Positions 1 to 10,684 of a stretch of 64,000 nt of DNA are shown here, piece after piece. Positions within the stretch are counted from its first letter, which is position 1. Every line of letters begins with the position of its first letter. The position numbers and the translations under genes were made by a program. A model generated the notes under the pieces. The model was not told the origin of the DNA, did no database searches, and was given only the letters and a program-made list of their open reading frames with translations. The stretch comes from Beta vulgaris subsp. vulgaris (taxonomy: Eukaryota; Streptophyta; Magnoliopsida; Caryophyllales; Amaranthaceae). The stretch is from NCBI RefSeq assembly GCF_026745355.1, contig NC_079203.1, positions 43,764,077 to 43,828,076 of the forward strand, in the 5' to 3' direction.

Positions 1-166
1 TGTTGGAAATTTTTTTCCTATCTTGATCAGTTATACTGTATTATTGATTAGATAACAGATAACAATAAAAAATGGACTCTTTAATTTTCATTATAGCTTA
101 AAAAACTTGGGATCGCATCGTTTCCGACTGTTACACTTACACTATATATGTTGTAAAAATCTTATA

Positions 167-505
167 TGGATCTGGTCTACACTTACTTAGTGTGGACCTA
201 ATGCTAATTCATTAAAAAAATGTAAATAAATTAAAAAATACATATAAAAATAAGTAAATATAGTTCTAAAATTTGACTATGTGGAAAAAAGTTACTATGT
301 CAAAAATTGAAAATTTCACCATGATAAACTAATGTAAGAAAGAGTGATAATATTAAAAAATGGTCAATGAGAGAGAAAGTAAGTGTATAGTGTAACTTAA
401 GATTTTTAAAAGGTTAATATGTGAAAAAAGGGTCACCATGTTAAATAAGTGGCTTTGGTCCACAATAATATTAGTGTGGACGAGGTCCACGCAATACTAA
501 CTCTT
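167..505. repeat. Possible inverted-repeat element inside the LTR
   Basis: The left end (ATGGATCTGGTCTACACT... TAGTGTGGACC) and the right end (GGTCCACA... TAGTGTGGACGAGGTCCACGC) are imperfect inverted repeats of about 33 bp. The same arrangement is found in the D2 LTR at about 16437-16770. No convincing target-site duplication was found, so this could equally be a native LTR feature. Confidence 0.3.
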
Positions 506-550
506 ACATGGCAAGTAAATATCCTTCATAGCCTTTCCAATCCCATATCT

Positions 551-784
551 CACTACTAGAACTTGGGTCATTAGTGACAACCCAATAATGATAGGACAAA
601 ATCTCGTCTTAAATGCCTTTTGTGATGGGACTAACAACTAAATAACGACGGAAATATCTATCAAAAATACCTTATGGGACGGGCTAACGACGAGATTTTC
701 CATTAATGACAGCCCCCTGTCATGACGGATTCGTGAACTTTAGCAACTGGATGTACGTCGTGAATGGTACAATTTTTTGTAGTG
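551..784. mobile_element. CACTA-type MITE within the LTR
   Basis: The left end is CACTACTAGAACTTGG and the right end, read on the minus strand, is CACTACAAAAAATTG. Both match the plant CACTA terminal consensus. Three-base direct repeats TCT flank it (548-550 and 785-787), the TSD length expected of CACTA elements. It has no coding capacity. The D2 LTR has the same element at the same place, so it entered the LTR family before the D1/D2 copies separated. Confidence 0.75.
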
Positions 785-1464
785 TCTTCTAGCACAAGTA
801 TTAAGAAATAACTTCTTAGGTTGTTAATGAGTAAAACACTATGCTAGTGTTGAATTGTGGAGCGCAAAATTGTTGTATTAAATCGTAAACATGATCCAGA
901 AGACGAAATAGACAATGTAATCAGGGCAAACATTAACCGAGGCAAACATTGTAGGAATTATGCCTCGAATTTGGTCGATAGTTTTTCAAATGGACTTGTC
1001 GCAGGCCCGCCCGATCAAGTCGGGCAGTGCCGATGGTCTTAGCAAGGGCTTGGAAGTCGGCTGCTCGATAGGCTCGGGCGGGTTCACCAGATCGAGCGTG
1101 ATCACAGAATTACGACTGGGGGACCAACGCCAGATTGGGCGACAATCAGGACCGAGACAAAATTACCTTTGGGGAAATTGACCGCCCGATCGGACAAATG
1201 TCGCCCGACCCGATCGAACGGTGGGCTTTTTGACGCTGGGAGGCGTTTTCGACCCGGGTTATAATATGTTATTTAACCTTTTTTTAAGTCGCCATTAGTG
1301 CTAAAAACACATCTGTACTTTGGAATTCCTCAAGAGCAATAAAATTATTCTCTCTCTCTGCCCATGGACGTAGACAACACATCGTTGGTGAACCACGTAA
1401 ATCTATGCGTTGTTTGTTACTAAAATGAATTCAATATTTGTTCTTTCTCGCATCCGTTATAACA

Positions 1465-1996
1465 AATTAGTATCAAGAGCTTTGGTTTTAAATCTAAGTG
1501 AGAAAGATGCGTGGGATGAATGTGAAAATCGATAAATTCACTTGGAGAAACAGTTTCAGACTGTGGCAAATCAAGATGTGGGCACTGTTGGCAAAGAAGT
1601 CAACGGATTTAGTTACCGCTGAGATGACCGTTTTGGAGGAGAAGGCAGATTCAACGATTATACTTGTGTCTTGCTGACGATATAATCACTAAAGTCATGG
1701 AGTAGGAAACTGCATTTGGTCTGTGGTTGAATCTAGAGAGTTTGTATATGGCAAAATCTCCAACCAACAAGTTGCTGCTGAAGCAACGTCTGTTTAATCT
1801 GCGGATGAATGAAGGTACACCTCTTGAAGATCACCTAGATCAATTAAAAATATTTGTTAGAATAGCGTAATATTAATGTTATGGTGGAGGATAAGGATGC
1901 TGCTTTAATTTTGCTTAATTCTTTACCACTGTCATATAAAAATTTTGTGCAATCTTTCATTGTTGGTAAACATTGTGTGTCCCTAGAGGAGGTTAA
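1465..1996 (+). pseudogene. Copia gag fragment (D1), broken
   Basis: Reading frames after the primer site give MNVKIDKFT, then SFRLWQIKMWALL, KLLLKQRLFNLRMNEGTPLE and DHLDQLKIF, the N-terminal gag pattern of Tnt1-like Ty1/copia elements (UBN2-type gag). Several stops and frameshifts interrupt it (for example near 1670 and 1868). At about 1996, after a conserved SLEEVK-like stretch, it joins abruptly to a LINE in the opposite orientation. No protease, integrase or reverse transcriptase from this element follows, so the element is a rearranged remnant. Confidence 0.75.
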
Positions 1997-2695
1997 ATTT
2001 TTCTCACAACAAAGCTGATCCCATGCTACATTGTCAGCTTTAGGACTATAAGAATTGCCACTCCATATGAAGGCTCTACAGATTTTCTCAATGCTTTGTA
2101 AAACACTTTTATGAAGCACATAAATTTGAGCCCAATACATATGTAAGCTCATTAACATTGTGTTAACTAGTAAAGTTCTAGCAGTATATGAGAGATTTCT
2201 AGAACTCTACACTCTAATTCTTGCAACCATTTTTTCCGGTAACCCATCACATTGAGCTATTGAAATTCTTTTAGAGCATATTGGCACTCCTAAGTACCTA
2301 AATGGGAGATTGCTTCTAGCCAGACTAGACACATCTACAACCCTCTGAACTTCATTCTCATTCATTCCACAAAAATACACGGAGGACTTTGCCACATTAG
2401 CTTTAAAACCTGAAGTATCATAGAATAGTTTAAAACCTTGTAGCAAAAGATATACTGAGATAAACTCACCTTTGCAACAAAGAATTAGGTCATCTGCAAA
2501 ACAAAGGTGGTTGAGCTTCATTGATTTGCATCTGGGATGGAAATGGAACTGTGGTATTTCACTTACACACTTCAACACTCTAGACAGGTATTCCATACAC
2601 ACAACAAATAGTAGGGGAGACATTGGGTCTCCCTGCCTTAGACCTCTTACTGACCTAAAGAAGCCTTACAACTTCTTATTACATGCATTAAAGTA
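1997..2695 (-). pseudogene. LINE reverse transcriptase fragment (D1)
   Basis: On the minus strand the sequence reads RGLRQGDPMSPLLF, then HLCFADDLILCCKGEF and FRYLGVPICSKRIS, the reverse transcriptase core of plant L1-like LINEs, with the FADD catalytic motif intact. Downstream come LLMSLHMYWAQIYVL and AFIWSGNSYS with frameshifts. Both ends are truncated, there is no poly(A) and no TSD, so it arrived by rearrangement or is an internal fragment. A copy of about 95% identity by eye lies at 20220-20900. Confidence 0.85.
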
Positions 2696-3612
2696 AACTA
2701 TATGCACAATTACAATGATCAATATGTCAAATCTCAATGTTGATGCTAGCTCATTTTGTAGTGGCACACGAAAGTATAGAAAATTTGATCCAAGGGTGTA
2801 TGAAGTATTGAAAAAATGTTATCATATTCTAGCATCCACTCACGGGTGCTGCAACTTCCAATATTATGAGTTACTAGCTAGCAGTAACATGAACACTTAC
2901 TCAATGACAGTATATTCCTCTATGCATCTAGGAGACCCGTACTCTGTACCACTTTACTCCTCATAGCCATTGATTTCAACCCTGCTGTGGAGCCATTGCA
3001 TTTCTGTACCATGTGAGCATGAAGGTGCGCTACATGGATCACAAGCAAAGACCAAAGATGGGAATATTATTAGGCAATTAAGATTTGAACTAGGTAGAAT
3101 CCCAAAAAAAATGAATACAAACTGATTGATACTATCAATAAGCCAATTTCAAAAGTGTAATTTATTTTACATAATTATGAAACATAAGCTTAATTTCTGG
3201 AAAATCTTCTATAGCATGCAGCATGCTTAAATTTTCCAATACTATTGCTTTAAATCCTGGGCCTATTCCTGGCAATACAAGAAACATAATTATACACCAT
3301 GGTCCTCCTAAAATATCTTTTGGAGATGGTAGATTTTGAGAAAAAACACATGAAGACAGATTTTAGCCATGGACTAGACTACATTAAGGCATCTAAGAAC
3401 CCAAAAATTTACGTTTACTGATTTATTTTTATATTTTTTTACTTAATTTACAAAAGACAGTTATAACTATAGAAAGAGAAGATTGAGCTAAAAATTATAG
3501 ACAAATCCCTTTGGTTGAAGTGATTATAGTCTCGATTCTTCTGCCACTAGTTAAGGGCATTCGTGTCCACATTTGAGCCATGCATCAGATGGAAGACTTA
3601 AAAGCCACATAT

Positions 3613-3830
3613 GAAATTTTGTTCCCCAATGGATTAAGGTTGCACCCTCTATTTAATCACATACGTAAATAGTTGGGGTAGTAGATTGTCAGCAAAAGAG
3701 CAGAAGACATACTTATCGGTTGAAATTTTGTTCCCCAATGGATTAAGGTTGCACCCTCTATTTAATCACATATGCAAATAGTTGGGGTAGTAGATTGTCA
3801 GCAAAAGAGCAGAAGACATACTTATCGGTT
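3613..3830. repeat. Tandem duplication of 109 bp
   Basis: Two direct units, 3613-3721 and 3722-3830, each start GAAATTTTGTTCCCC and end CTTATCGGTT, differing at about two bases. The D2 copy has a single unit (about 21848-21956), so the duplication arose in D1 after the two blocks separated. Confidence 0.9.
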
Positions 3831-4745
3831 GATGCTCCATTGTAATAATTCTACCACCAGTTCAGGGAATTGAACCATTTAAGATGCCAATCACAACGTT
3901 TTAGTTTAATAGGAGTCCTTGAAAGTTCATCGCCCTTCCTTCCTGCAGTGTGTTCAACCTCTAGGATACGCTTTGTAGTTTCCGTAATCAACCGTTGAAT
4001 AACATAAACCAAAAAGTAAACCACAGTAATTTAAGATGAGTTTAGAAGTAGATCTCACATAGTTCACTAGCAGTAGGACAATCGGATCATCAATATTATC
4101 AAAGTCACAACTTGAAACCCACAGCAAGAAAATCATCTAGATTAGTCCTGAGATAGAGAACAGTAAACATAAACATTCGCTTTATCATGGATGACATTAC
4201 ATGCAACACATATCTTGAATATAACAACACAACGACGTAAACTACCCTTTCAGTTCACACCGTCCTTACTTAAATAGATTATCTAGCAGGAACATTAAAC
4301 ATTAGGTACAAAAAAATAAAATATGTTAAACAGGGATGTTTATTTTTGAACAACAAATAAACCCTAAAAAGCTAATACGGTTTTATAAATTTATAGTTGT
4401 AAACATAATAAGTTATAATAAAAATAGTGTATAACCCCTAGACAACCATACTAAGCATTATATGAGCTTCTAAAAATCTTCCCTATCTATAAAAAACAAA
4501 CCAAATAAGACACATTAACCATGCGGATAAGCAAAATGATAACCAAGGCAACCAGAATGCTAACAACCATCGAAATCATAACTAAAAAAGCAACTAATCA
4601 TGCACTTGATGGCAAGGGACATGCCAAAGAATGGAATTTACTATGATTGCCTGTTGTTGTCACCCATTACACCTTATGATCACCAAAGATAACAAGGCTT
4701 TCCACAAAGAGTCCAGAAACCTAATAATTCTCTTTTGGCATCCCG

Positions 4746-5012
4746 TCAATTCCAGCTCGCAAGGCCAGTTGAGACCTCACACCAATGCAGCTTCCAATTA
4801 CCCACCTTAACCGAAAAAAATTCCTTGTCACCAGAACAACCAACAGGCCTAAAATCAATCAACCTACTATCTTGCTTGTTGATACGAATCGCTGGAATCG
4901 ACGAATCCTTGATTCCATACTCCTTCATCACCCACAAATCAACATCGACAACATGACCATGAAAATTATAATTTACACACCACAAACAACCACCCAAGGA
5001 AGATTATTTCGA
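4746..5012 (-). pseudogene. F-box-associated-domain-like remnant (D1)
   Basis: The minus strand reads SLGGCLWCVNYNF, then DLWVMKEYGIKDS, AIRINKQ, RPVGCSGDKEFF and WCEVSTG. The order 'GGCL... WVMKEYG... SW' followed by a 'pigysk.GevL' type strand is typical of the C-terminal half of plant F-box-associated interaction domains. There is no F-box or upstream domain, and an in-frame stop precedes the segment (near 5013), so it is a gene fragment. The D2 copy at 23043-23294 differs by a few residues. The family assignment is by motif only. Confidence 0.5.
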
Positions 5013-5224
5013 TAAAACATTCTAACACAGTAAAAAATATTTAAGACTTAACAAATAAAAAGAACTTGTGAACCACTAATTTGATCTAACACAAGTCATA
5101 ATCGTCATAATTTATTATATTTCATCAAAGGAAAAGAGGAAGTTAGAGATGGGGAGAGAGAGACTCATAAAATCAAATTTACACAATTCCTACAATTATC
5201 AATTAAGCCTCACAAACTGCAATA

Positions 5225-6959
5225 TGTGGCATACTTAAATGACAATATCTTCAATTCGGAGTCAACAAAAAGTAAAATACGCACTTAAAAAGTTAAGCAA
5301 TTACTAGAAATCAAAATTCCAAAGAAAACTAAAACCCTAAATTTGTCAAAAAGGGAAGACACAGAAAAATAAGAGTGGTCAGTAAACAGTACCAGGTGAT
5401 AACGAAGGGTGCCGATCATAATTATTAAGCAATTGGAGTCGTGGGTGGAGCTTGAAGTTGTTCGCAACGTTTGGGGTTGCATGGGTAAGTCATAGTTAGT
5501 GAAACCCTAATACAATCTTTATCTAACATCGAAAAAAATCACAAACTCACCATTTTTAGCCTTCGAATCATTCTTAAAATCACCAACTATGGCGAAATTC
5601 TTCTACTTAGATTGAAAAATTACCAAAAAAAAAAACGTCGAAGTTAAGTCAAAAAGTTAAACCTAAGGCAGAATCTGAACCAAGTGAATTTATCTGGGTG
5701 GTAGTGATGGTGGCGGTGGTGACAGAGTGGCGGGGGAGCGATCGAAAAACCGGAGGAGCAACGGCGGTGATCTCCTGTCGCAATTGCTGCACCACCATTG
5801 TTGTCGCCTCCTATCGCCGCTGCTGACTCGCACTTTGTTCCAAGGTCAGTTTTAATCTAACTTCTCGAAATAAAAGGATGAAATGAGGGTTTTCAAGCAT
5901 AAAGATCAAGTGATAAAATATATTTCAAGGTATGACTAGACAAAATGTTTGACTTCTTTAAATCATTAAAATAATTCCTTTGACTTTCAAATAGTCATCC
6001 TTTCAATAATTGAATCGTTTAAATACTAAAACATACTAAATTATATATAAATAGACATTAATATATAATTATACAATTCATAAATCTGCGGAGGATTACA
6101 TATCATGAGCTCGAAATCCCAAGCAATAACATATTGTTGGGATTGCTCATACGACTAGACGCAACGATCGCCGTTGGTTGTTCGTTGTCCAGATCGTGAT
6201 CACCATCTGCTTCTTCTACCACTTCCATCAGCATTCCAAGGTTGGAATCCGTCATCACATGCATTGACCAGCGACACCCCCCCTTTCTAAGCGCTTTTGT
6301 ATCATTTTTACTTACTTTGATTTTAGTTGGATCGTACGAGCTCATACAGCTCATTTAAGTTTGTTTGTTTGTTTTCAGTTTGGTTGTGTTAGCATTAGAT
6401 TGTACTTCCACATTTAATTAATGTATTATTATCGTTGTCAAAAAAAACAAAAAGCATAATTACCATTTTAGACTTTTAAATTGTATTGTGAGAGTTATTG
6501 CCTCAATGACACAATGTTTTGAGCAAATGAAGAATAAAAATAAGAGCTTCTTAAAGTTGTATAGTCAAAGAGATCATAAACTGAAAGTAATTGTTGATGC
6601 TATGGGACGTTAAACAGCTAGTGTCAGATGACAAATTCAACATATAGTAGAATCCCCGATATAATACCTTTGTAGTACTGTTGACTTTTCCATATAGTAC
6701 CATAGAGAGGTTTTGCATTTTAGGTTTTATATATGCAGTATCATCTCAAATAATTATACTACTTTCTACCACCCTAAACACCTGCCAACTATCTGCATAG
6801 AGTCTTAGCCACCAATATATAGTCACCAACCAAACCCACTTGCACGTCTATTTTGCAATCGATTGGCCATTCATTACTACGTACTTCTGTTATTGGCTTA
6901 TTATGTAGTGTGTTAGTATTGTATTTATATGTGTTACATTTGTAATATTGTATTATGGG
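5225..6959. other. Unassigned stretch between D1 and segment S
   Basis: No convincing gene. It holds a GC-rich patch (about 5690-5835) rich in GGTGG/CGG words that resembles the 5' end of a plant gene, but gives only a roughly 50-codon minus-strand frame. It also holds an 83-codon minus-strand frame (6103-6354, MSCMSSYDPT start) with no recognised family. On the plus strand about 6360-6455 looks like the 3' end of a non-LTR element ending in an A-rich run after TTGTC, without a TSD I could confirm. The rest is AT-rich and featureless. Confidence 0.4.
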
Positions 6960-8023
6960 CCAAAGTCCCTATCATATCTTGTATATAAGCTGAAAATTGT
7001 CATCTTGTGAGAATTAAGGAAATACAAACCCTAAGTTTTTTTTTTTTTTTTTTTTTTTTGCTAAGCAAGTGAGAATATTATATATTGAACTTCATTTTAC
7101 AACCAAAACCTATTAAAGGGGAGGCAAACCAACTAGGTTGGACCCCCTCTCCCTTAAAAAGACACTATTTTAATACAATCATTAAAAACTAAGGAACCAT
7201 TCCCCATCTTTCCTAGTAATCTTTTTAGGTAATATTACCCTCACTCTAGCTTTGACAATACTTATCACTTGCTTGCAAACTGAGCTAATGCTTGGAGCAC
7301 ATTGCTCCCAAAATACTTTATTTTTCTACTCTGCCATATCATGTAGACCATAGCAGCAACACTAGCTAGATAAACCTGTTTCTAAAATTTAGTCCTTCTG
7401 CTATTCTGTATCCAGGTAATTAGCTGATGTATATCATCTGTTTGTGCTGAGCAGTGAAGCCATTCCTTAATATATTTCAGACATGCTAGACTAAAATAAC
7501 ATTTAAAGAAGAGATGTGGATGATCTTCCTTATAACTTCCAAACCCTAAGTTTGACATCTGTCAAATTTTACAATGATGATTAATGAATTATATGAATGG
7601 TAAAAGGGGATCGGATGTTGTAAGTCTGCTTGGCGTCCATGGTAGTGGTGCAACTTCGGGAGGGTGGCCGGAGAATGGTTCGGGTAATAAGAGTTATTAA
7701 ATTATTTTGGGTTGGTACATGTAGATTTGTCAATAAACAAGGAGTACAAGAATACTATATATAATTAATTGGTAGAAGACATGGTGGTGTATTTTAATAG
7801 TGAACTTATCTCCTTCAATCCATTATTTTTTTGTTACTTTTCTTTAAATTGCCTTTTCCTTATTCAATGGCAAGTAGGAACCAATTTCGGAGGGCCATAG
7901 CTCATAGCCGATAACGGTTAGATATCGATTTTTATTTCTTTCTTTTGGGGTGCAACCGTTCAAAGACATCAATATATATATTGTCCTAGCTCCTTAGTGA
8001 AGTGGATAATGACCTAGTCCAAC
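6960..8023. repeat. Segment S, copy A, left part
   Basis: The sequence TTGTGAGAATTAAGGAAATA through CCTTAGTGAAGTGG is repeated at 40455-41935 (copy B). Once insertions are removed the two copies align closely over about 560 bp here, and continue at 14536-14578 and 15898-16281. It carries no ORF of interest. A TATA-like TGTATATAAG near 6979 and a TGTTAG... TTTTACA frame suggest part of it may be an old LTR, but no TSD supports this. Confidence 0.8.
7039..7539 (-). mobile_element. 5'-truncated LINE insertion
   Basis: The poly(T) run at 7039-7059 is the poly(A) tail of a minus-strand LINE whose 3' end reads ...CTTGCTTAGC before the A-run. The body encodes the zinc-binding reverse transcriptase C-terminus (HLFFKCYFS... 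WLHCSAQ) with stops. A 14-bp target-site duplication CAAACCCTAAGTTT flanks it (7025-7038 and 7540-7553), and segment S copy B (about 40487-40500) shows the same site once, without the insertion. Its 3' untranslated region resembles that of the full-length LINE at 9238-14233. Confidence 0.92.
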
Positions 8024-8184
8024 CAGTGATGTATCCAGGATTTCCCCCACGTGGGTTCGAAATTAATGAGACGTTAAACAAAAAAAAGACCAATTTAAAT
8101 TCCTTAAAAATAAAATAAATCAATTCAACTTAGGAATTACAACCGATAAATACGAGAATAATTTCTTAATTACAAGAAAAAAAA

Positions 8185-8943
8185 AACTAAAAAATCATTC
8201 TACGAGTTTTCATATTTTGAAAGCATTCTAATACATCATCATCACTAACTCGAGCAAAAAGATCTCTCTCAAGAAAGGTGACTAAACTATCATTCAATAG
8301 TTGATCACCCATGCTATTACGTAACTTGTTCTTCACATAAGTCATTGAGGAGAACACTCATTCCACACTTGCCGTCGCCACCGGAAGGATCGGATCAATA
8401 CTAGTCTTACAAGCAAGTAACTTGTTGATAAGAAGTATGTTTACCCTTCTCAACAAGCTTCATAGAAAATTCATTAATATCTTTCAAGTTTTCAAACCTT
8501 GCATCTTTCCGCATATCATCATAAAAGAACTCAAGTTCATGTCGAAGCCTTGTCATATCATTACTTGGAAAGTCTTTTGGATAAAATTCGGCAAGTCTAG
8601 CCAACTTTTGAGTATCAAATGTGGCAAATGAATTAACGGGATTCAAGCATACCATACAAATAAGCAACTCCATATTTTCTTCATTAAACCTATTATTAAG
8701 CTCTTGAAGTTGTAAATCAATGACACTTAAAAACATCTCAACCTGAAAGCGATGCAAATTGGAAACTTTGGCAAAGAAGTGTTTCGATCTTCCCCGAGGG
8801 ACAGACAAATCATCCATATTAGGAAGTTCAATATCATGTTTAGCACAAAATGAAGTTACAATATTGCAAAAGTTATCCCATCCATGGTCCCTCAACTTTT
8901 GTAAGACAATTAATAAGACAATTAATAATTTCAATTCATTCAA
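8185..8943 (-). pseudogene. hAT transposase C-terminal fragment
   Basis: The upstream open frame (8943-8407) contains RDHGWDNFCNIVTSFC, then VEMFLSVIDLQLQELNNRF and CLNPVNSFATFD, the region preceding the dimerisation domain in plant hAT transposases of the zinc-finger MYM/TTF-like group. After a frameshift near 8425 the frame continues with ILPVATASVE, VKNKLRNSMGDQLLNDS and FQNMKTRR, the classic hAT C-terminal dimerisation motif. A stop stands where the 'ER.FS' arginine should be. The DNA-binding and most catalytic parts are missing, so it cannot encode an active transposase. Confidence 0.88.
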
Positions 8944-9222
8944 GCATTAGTAAATGAAAGTTTAAGCAAAGGAAATTTACCTAAATAAATTCGAGTGGCT
9001 TTGTGGCAGAAGAGAAATGAGAAATTGGAGTTGCGAGTGTGCGTCTGCGAGTGTGCGAAGAGTCAAAGATAGAAGTTATGTCACATAAGAGTCGACTGTG
9101 CGTTGTCACTCGTCGGAAGGAGAGAGGTTGCCCGCCCGCCGGTGACTGCCGTGAAAGTGGTCGTCTGGTCATTGGTGGAGTTCTTATTTCTAAACCCTAG
9201 GTTTTGTGAGAAGTGAGAAAAG

Positions 9223-9237
9223 AGGAGAGAGAATTAG
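9223..9237. repeat. 15-bp target-site duplication of the full-length LINE
   Basis: AGGAGAGAGAATTAG occurs at 9223-9237 and again at 14234-14248 immediately after the LINE poly(A) tail. A perfect 15-bp duplication is typical of target-primed reverse transcription and fixes both ends of the LINE. Confidence 0.95.
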
Positions 9238-9380
9238 TATGGAATTTTAGTGAGATGATAATAAACAAAGTAAAAAAAATGGTTCTAGAGAGAGAAACTC
9301 TCCCTTCTCTCTAGAATGAATAGAACAGTAACCTTGCTGATTTTTCACTAAAATTCTTTTCGATACGCAGTATTGTAGCC

Positions 9381-10684
9381 ATGGTAAAGAAATCTAGTGG
9401 TAATATGCAACGAAGTAAAGGAGGTAAGGGGAAGGAAAGAGCTAAAGGACCTTCATCAGACTCGCAGGCATGGAGAACAAGGTCTATGGATGAAATAATG
9501 GGTGCTGAGGCGTTAGATTTTGGATTAGGTATAAGACAACTGATGACACCTGAATCTTCTCTTCAGGAGTTGAGAAAACAATCGAACATTAGGCACACCT
9601 TTAATGAATGGCTCCAATCCATTCATAGGAGTAATAAGAAGGATTGCTCACAGACTGTTCGAAGAAATGTTGCTGAAGGAGGTATGATTACTCCTATTTT
9701 ATTGCAAAATGAGAATGAAATAGAAGATTTGGATGATCAGAATGAAGTACAGAAGGAAATAGAACAAGGAGAGGATGCTGATGAGAGAATACAACCAGTA
9801 ACCATTGAGATGGAGGATATCCAGGAGGAAGTGGATTTCTGGAGCTCATCACTTATCTGTTATGTAGTAGGAGCTAATCCTCCTATACAAGTGATGGAAG
9901 GTTATTTGAGGAGAGTTTGGAAGAATTTTAATGTAGATAAAGTTGTTGTAGTGAAGAATGGAATGTTCTTGGTTAGATTTAAGGCCATGGAGTCTAGGGA
10001 TAGAGTGATGGAGGGTCACTATTTCTTTGACAGGAAACCTTGGCACTCTGATATGGATTTTGAAAGAGAAACACTGAAAACTATCCTAGTGTGGGTACAG
10101 TTGAAGTTACCTCTGAAATATTGGGGGGAGAAATCATTGCATAAAATAGCTGCACAGTTAGGAGCCCAATTAAGCGTGATGAAGCTACGAGAAATAGAGA
10201 GAAATTACAATATGCTTGTATACTGATTGAGATAGATATTGAGCAAAAACTACCTGATCAAATCACTTTCTGGAATGAGCGTGGTAGTTTGACAGAAGTA
10301 CAATTGCAATTTGAGTGGAAACCAGTGAAGTGTAATCACTGTAAGAACTTTGGGCATGAGGAGATGGAATGAAGAATGAAGAAGGCAAGGAAGATATGGG
10401 TCCCTAAGGTTGCAGAAAATCAACATGCACCTTTAATTGACCCAGGGAAAAAGGATGATGTAGTGATAGGAAAAAGTACAAAAGTAGAAGGAGATCTTGA
10501 TGGCTTCCAAAGGGCTATAAAGCCTATAAGAGTCAGAGTAAGCCAGATTACTAGGACTCATACTCAGAACATATTCCAGACTCTTGAACAAGAGGATGGG
10601 AAGGGTGAGATCAGGGGTGAAGAGGTGCCTAAAGTGATTCATATCAGGGAAGGAGGGGGAGAGCCTCCTGATCAGGATGGATAA
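9381..10684 (+). pseudogene. LINE ORF1 (DUF4283 and zinc knuckle), frameshifted
   Basis: The ATG at 9381 opens a basic, low-complexity N-terminus (KKSSGNMQRSKGGKGKERAK). A DUF4283-like domain follows (residues about 155-281: DFWSSSLICYVVGANPPI, FNVDKVVVVKNGMFLVRF, WVQLKLPLKYWG). A frameshift near 10215 ends this frame. In the next frame the sequence continues to a CCHC-type knuckle (CNHCKNFGHEEMEC, about 10333-10374) whose following codon is a stop, and then to a lysine-rich tail up to 10684. The family binds element RNA. The last codons overlap the ORF2 start by a few bases. Confidence 0.85.

Larger units (their letters stand above)
1..1464 (+). mobile_element. Ty1/copia LTR, block D1
   Basis: It begins TGTTGGAAAT at the window edge and ends at about ATAACA, followed by a degenerate initiator-tRNA-like primer site (TAGTATCAAGAGC, near 1468) and a copia gag reading frame, so it behaves as a 5' LTR. 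A near-identical copy lies at 16282-17736 and a 3'-terminal remnant at 24388-24544. The LTR contains a CACTA-type MITE (551-784) and an unusually GC-rich stretch (about 1000-1255, repeated CCCGATC-like words) just upstream of a TATA-like TTATAATAT. The left boundary cannot be verified because it coincides with the window edge. The short ORFs inside it have no recognisable product. Confidence 0.7.
2696..5224. repeat. D1 non-transposon core
   Basis: This AT-rich sequence is shared with 20901-23523 and contains no transposon protein I can recognise. The minus strand carries an F-box-associated-like remnant (4746-5012). It also carries an exon-like stretch without a recognised family whose better copy is in D2 (21947-22144, containing ILEVEHTAGRKGDELSR). 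The copy here is broken by an extra GAATT near 3867. D2 has about 170 bp (22511-22680) that is missing here near 4388. It appears to be a fragment of host sequence lying between copia-derived ends. Confidence 0.6.

Noticed and set aside
857..1181. Short ORFs inside the D1 copia LTR (and 17130-17315 in D2)
   Set aside because: They lie in LTR sequence, are not conserved beyond the DNA identity of the two copies, and have no domain.
1997..2695. LINE fragment as a discrete LINE insertion
   Set aside because: No poly(A), no TSD and both ends internal to reverse transcriptase, so it was treated as a rearranged fragment.
4735..5015. Plus-strand ORFs overlapping the F-box-associated-like remnant (also at 23032-23327)
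   Set aside because: The minus-strand reading gives recognisable domain motifs; the plus-strand readings are its shadows.
6909..7570. Solo LTR covering the left part of segment S copy A
   Set aside because: TGTTAG... TTTTACA ends and a TATA-like box are suggestive, but flanking 5-mers do not match and homology to copy B extends past the proposed end.
8981..9172. 63-codon minus-strand ORF upstream of the hAT transposase fragment
   Set aside because: It is Arg/Ser-rich with no hAT motif. It could be leader sequence, but nothing supports a protein.
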